Shown in pieces: positions 6,408-8,736 of a stretch of DNA of 8,736 nucleotides. Each line of letters starts with the position of its first letter. The first letter of the stretch is position 1. This DNA is from Verrucomicrobia subdivision 3 bacterium UBA7542. GTDB lineage: Bacteria > Verrucomicrobiota > Verrucomicrobiia > Limisphaerales > UBA11358. The notes beneath the pieces are model-generated. The model saw only the letters and a program-made list of their open reading frames with translations, made no database searches and had not been told where the DNA came from. Both the position numbers and the translations under genes were made by a program. Location of the stretch: positions 283 to 9,018 of the forward strand of contig DLMG01000257.1 of assembly GCA_002479245.1 (NCBI GenBank). The letters run 5' to 3'.

Positions 6408-6560
6408 GGAGCGCCGGCCTCCGGCACGGCTTGAAGATGCTGGCGTTCACTCCCGCGATGTGCGGAATTGTTCGGATGACACGCTGAAGCGTGAACTCCA
6501 ACCTGTCGGGCCGGACCAACCTTCGCCCGGAAGCTTCGGCGCGGCAGGGGCCGGCGCTCC
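6408..6560. repeat. 153-bp inverted-repeat element (MITE-like) between tRNA-Leu and DUF2721 gene
   Basis: The ends carry a perfect 12-bp inverted repeat, GGAGCGCCGGCC (6408-6419) and GGCCGGCGCTCC (6549-6560), with weaker similarity continuing inward to about GAAG. Almost exactly at the centre is a perfect hairpin, CACGCT-GA-AGCGTG (6480-6493). The left arm has further short stems: GCCGG/CCGGC (6413-6425) and CGCCGGC with GCTGGCG (6412-6418, 6439-6445, one G-T pair). There is no coding content and no visible target-site duplication. The symmetry suggests a non-autonomous mobile or REP-type repeat rather than a promoter region. Confidence 0.6.
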
Positions 6561-6587
6561 CATCAGTCCGGTCCCAAACAATGGCAT

Positions 6588-7046
6588 TCAGTCGAGGTCG
6601 GGTTTGATGCTTTCCAATTCCAGCTTGAGCGCGTGCAGCGACAGGTTGATGTCGCGGATGAACGCGACGAGTGACGCGAACAGCGAACTCATGCAGGCGA
6701 TGAAAATGAGGCTGGCGGGCAGTCCGGCTTCCCATTGGATCAGTGCGGTCACAAACAGCGTGATGATGAGCGCCGACGCCAGCAGCGCGCTGAGCGCGGC
6801 GAGGGTGATGCTCAAACGAATCATCCGCGCGCGACGGTAAAGGATGGCCACTTGTGCCAGCACCTGCGCGCGTTCCTCGTCCGTGCGCTTCGACAGTTCC
6901 GCTTTCAGCAACCGGGAGCGGTCAATGGCCCGCCCCAATCGGTTGGTCATCGTGAGCAGCAGCAGCCCGACACCGGAAATGAGAATGACCGGACCGATGG
7001 CCACCTGGAGCATCGGGATGATTTTTTCAAGCGAGGTCAGTGGCAT
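6588..7046 (-). CDS. DUF2721 family integral membrane protein
   Basis: This 152-residue protein matches my recollection of the DUF2721 family, small three-helix membrane proteins of unknown function. Predicted membrane helices lie at about 12-32, 77-102 and 108-132. The family-like signature GVGLLLLTMTNRLGRAIDR (25-43) follows the first helix and leads into a charged cytoplasmic-type segment (43-76) rich in R, K and E. Length is normal and the gene looks intact. ATG 7046 is the first in-frame start and lacks a Shine-Dalgarno; Met12 is a less likely alternative because it would remove the residues before the first helix. Its 3' end lies just beyond the 6408-6560 repeat element. No neighbour suggests a pathway. 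Confidence 0.82.
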   Translation of the reverse strand: MPLTSLEKIIPMLQVAIGPVILISGVGLLLLTMTNRLGRAIDRSRLLKAELSKRTDEERAQVLAQVAILYRRARMIRLSITLAALSALLASALIITLFVTALIQWEAGLPASLIFIACMSSLFASLVAFIRDINLSLHALKLELESIKPDLD

Positions 7047-7131
7047 ATTTCAGTTAATCGAAGGTGTAGCGTAGTCGAAATCCAAGGCTTGAGGCAAGAA
7101 CCGGCAAATAACGGTAACGGTACGTTTTGAA

Positions 7132-7150
7132 ATTGGCTATTAACGCCAAT
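7132..7150 (-). terminator. Possible weak terminator after small lipoprotein gene
   Basis: ATTGGC (7132-7137) and GCCAAT (7145-7150) form a 6-bp stem with a 7-nt loop, 22 bp after the stop of the small lipoprotein gene in its direction of transcription. On the minus strand a short TTTC follows. The stem is short and the T-tract is poor, so this is tentative. Confidence 0.3.
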
Positions 7151-7172
7151 AGGGAGTTAGCTCATCCACCCC

Positions 7173-7433
7173 TCATTTATTAAGACACGGACCAAACACC
7201 CCGAGAACACACCCCACCCAATACCATGCCAAAGCGCTATTACCGCTTGCTTCAGGGAAATCGGGAGGGGGAGTTTCCCACCAGTTTTTGATAATTCCCA
7301 CCATAGCATAATTTTTGGCGGGAGGAGTGACCACAGATGCCTGTTGTTCTTGTGATGGCTTAACCGACGCACAGCCAACACAGATAAACAAGCCCCCGGC
7401 CACAACCATCCAATTGACCATTAACCGTTTCAT
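7173..7433 (-). CDS. Small putative lipoprotein, hypothetical
   Basis: This predicted 86-residue protein is not recognised. From ATG 7433 it begins MKRLMVN, then a hydrophobic stretch (about 8-20) ending FICVGC, with C21 as the possible lipidated cysteine. That is a plausible but non-ideal lipobox, with C instead of L at -3. The mature part is short: a polar linker (SVKPSQEQQASVV), a NWWETPPPDFP segment, and a second hydrophobic stretch (about 67-80, WYWVGCVLGVF) before a C-terminal CLNK. The frame is open upstream to 7517, but the signal-peptide-like start argues for 7433; ATG 7421 is also possible. No Shine-Dalgarno is seen. The lipoprotein-like N-terminus is the main evidence that it is real, so confidence is limited. 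Confidence 0.5.
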   Translation of the reverse strand: MKRLMVNWMVVAGGLFICVGCASVKPSQEQQASVVTPPAKNYAMVGIIKNWWETPPPDFPEASGNSALAWYWVGCVLGVFGPCLNK

Positions 7434-7560
7434 GCGGTTGAAGCTTAATGGAGCAAATATCAGGCTCATTTGCCTTAAAATCAAGGCAACAGCCCAACGA
7501 TTTCCTCCAAGCTCCAAACATGGTCTATGATGCCCGCTTCCATCCCCGGGCGCTGGAAAT

Positions 7561-7619
7561 CATTTTGTCATTCGCGCTTCGTTATTCTTTAGGCATTATG
7601 GTTTAGGCATTCGTCATTC
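7561..7619. repeat. Short degenerate direct repeats (TTTAGGCATT, GTCATTC)
   Basis: TTTAGGCATT occurs twice with a 14-bp period (7588-7597 and 7602-7611), flanked by two copies of GTCATTC (7567-7573 and 7613-7619) and an intermediate variant, CGTTATTC. The stretch lies in the gap upstream of the small lipoprotein gene and downstream of the oxidoreductase stop. It is low-complexity repeat-like sequence with no assigned role. Confidence 0.45.
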
Positions 7620-7660
7620 CATGGAGATGTACCTTTCACGGCGACACCTCCGGCAGGATT

Positions 7661-8736
7661 TTACAATTTCACCCACTTGCCTTTTTGAGAGGATTCCTCG
7701 ACCGCCGCGAGCACGCGCTGGTTTTTCAAGCCGTCCTCGAACGTCGGGTGGACTGGTTTTCCTTCGACGCAGGCGTTCACAAAATCGGCGACCGTGTGAA
7801 TGAACGTGTGTTCGTAGCCGATGCCGTGTCCCGGCGGCCACCAATGGCCGACATACGGTTGCACGCCATCGCGCTCGGTCACGAGAATGTCGCGAAAACC
7901 CCGCCGGTCCTTCAGGTCATCACCATTGTAATATTTCAGCCGGTTCATGTCCTCAAAATCAAAATAGATCGAGCCTTTGCTCCCGTTGATTTCGATTGCG
8001 ATGTGGTTCTTGCGGCCGAGCGCGTAGCGTGTGGCTTCCACGTTCGCCAGCACCCCGTTTTCCATCCGGCCGATGAATATGGCGGAGTCCGGCACGGTGA
8101 CCCTGCCCATCTTGCGCGCGCCCTTGGCCAGCGCATCCGCCAGCGGCCGTTCCGGTATAAACGTGTTCAGCAAGCCGCAGACTTGCTCGAATTCGCCGAC
8201 GAGGTAACGCCCCAAATCAATGACGTGCGAATTGATGTCGCTGTGGACACCGCAGCCACTGGTCTCCTTTTGCAGACGCCAGTCCAGTGGAAATTCCGGG
8301 TCGGCCAGCCGGTCCTGCGCGTAACGCGCGCGAAAATGAAAAATCCGGCCCAGTGCGCCCTCGCCAATCATCCGCTTCGCCAGCGCGATGGCCGGGATGC
8401 GCCGGTAATTGTGGCAGACCATGTGGACGACCTTCGCCTTGTTCGCGGCGGCGACCATCGCCTCGGCCTGCTTGACGTTCAACGCGAGCGGCTTTTCGCA
8501 CAAGACGTGCTTGCCGTTTTTCACCGCGGCAATCGCCATTTCCGCGTGCAAATGATTCGGTGTGACGATGTCCACGATGTCAATCAGCGGCGACTCGACG
8601 ATTTCATGCCAGTCCGTCGTGGCTTTTTGCCAGCCGAGTTGCGCGCGTGCCGCCTGCACTCCGGCGGCATGGCGTCCGCAAATCGTGTGCAACTCGACGT
8701 TGGCCTTGAGATGGAAGAAACGGGGTGCCTGCCGCC
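7661..8736 (-). CDS. Gfo/Idh/MocA family NAD(P)-dependent oxidoreductase, N-terminus outside window
   Basis: This cytoplasmic dehydrogenase-type protein most likely acts on a sugar, inositol or related polyol using NAD(P). The visible 357 residues run in frame to the right edge, beginning RQAPRFFHLKANVEL, so the real start and the GxGxxG nucleotide-binding loop lie outside; the TTG at 8692 is not the start. Landmarks are DIVTPNHLHAEMAIAA (about 55-70), the family lysine in VLCEKPLAL (K81), the CHNYRRIP segment (about 107-114), and the putative active-site stretch SDINSHVIDLGRYL with D166 and H170. The C-terminal domain includes GHWWPPGHGIGYEHTF and ends WVKL. The substrate cannot be assigned. 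Perhaps 20-25 N-terminal residues are missing. The gene is otherwise intact, and no sugar transporter or isomerase is visible beside it. Confidence 0.92.
   Translation of the reverse strand, partial: RQAPRFFHLKANVELHTICGRHAAGVQAARAQLGWQKATTDWHEIVESPLIDIVDIVTPNHLHAEMAIAAVKNGKHVLCEKPLALNVKQAEAMVAAANKAKVVHMVCHNYRRIPAIALAKRMIGEGALGRIFHFRARYAQDRLADPEFPLDWRLQKETSGCGVHSDINSHVIDLGRYLVGEFEQVCGLLNTFIPERPLADALAKGARKMGRVTVPDSAIFIGRMENGVLANVEATRYALGRKNHIAIEINGSKGSIYFDFEDMNRLKYYNGDDLKDRRGFRDILVTERDGVQPYVGHWWPPGHGIGYEHTFIHTVADFVNACVEGKPVHPTFEDGLKNQRVLAAVEESSQKGKWVKL

Noticed and set aside
6283..6735. Minus-strand open frame spanning the tRNA and repeat element
   Set aside because: It overlaps the tRNA-Leu and the DUF2721 gene out of frame, and has no domain signature.
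1..8736. A defence island, prophage or integrative element
   Set aside because: No integrase, transposase, phage structural, toxin-antitoxin, restriction or nuclease-helicase cluster is visible. The tRNA has no adjacent duplicated 3' end in the window.

Overview
The window looks like ordinary chromosomal DNA from a moderately GC-rich bacterium, most likely in or near the Verrucomicrobiota (Pedosphaera/Limisphaerales-like). This is an inference from three things: a Gfo/Idh/MocA oxidoreductase, a glycosyltransferase-like membrane protein ending in TPR repeats, and hairpin-rich intergenic repeats of a style I associate with that phylum. Most starts lack a clear Shine-Dalgarno sequence. No phage, plasmid, CRISPR or recognisable defence genes are seen.

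Layout from left to right. (1) 1-967, minus: a GspE/PilB-type secretion/pilus ATPase, cut by the left edge. (2) 1080-1151: a compact cloverleaf-like inverted-repeat element. (3) 1204-1779, minus: a cytoplasmic thioredoxin-fold protein of the PRX_like1 type. (4) 1871-2404, plus: a stand-alone DEDDy 3'-5' exonuclease-like protein, the only plus-strand gene. (5) 2516-3157, minus: a small membrane-anchored coiled-coil protein that I do not recognise. (6) 3549-5945, minus: a 798-residue polytopic membrane protein with a TMTC/GT-C-like N-terminal half and nine near-identical TPRs. (7) 6249-6333, minus: tRNA-Leu(CAG) with encoded CCA and a plausible promoter. (8) 6408-6560: a second inverted-repeat element. 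(9) 6588-7046, minus: a DUF2721 membrane protein. (10) 7173-7433, minus: a short putative lipoprotein. (11) 7661-8736, minus: a Gfo/Idh/MocA oxidoreductase, cut by the right edge.

The genes do not form an obvious pathway. Gaps between same-strand genes are 125 bp or more, so most are probably transcribed singly. Loose themes are envelope and surface functions (secretion ATPase, TPR membrane protein, coiled-coil membrane protein, lipoprotein, DUF2721) and general metabolism (oxidoreductase, redoxin, tRNA). I see no convincing new multi-gene system. The most notable items are the two structured intergenic repeat elements, the homogenised 102-bp TPR repeats, and the short GspE-like ATPase whose start is fixed by an adjacent in-frame stop.
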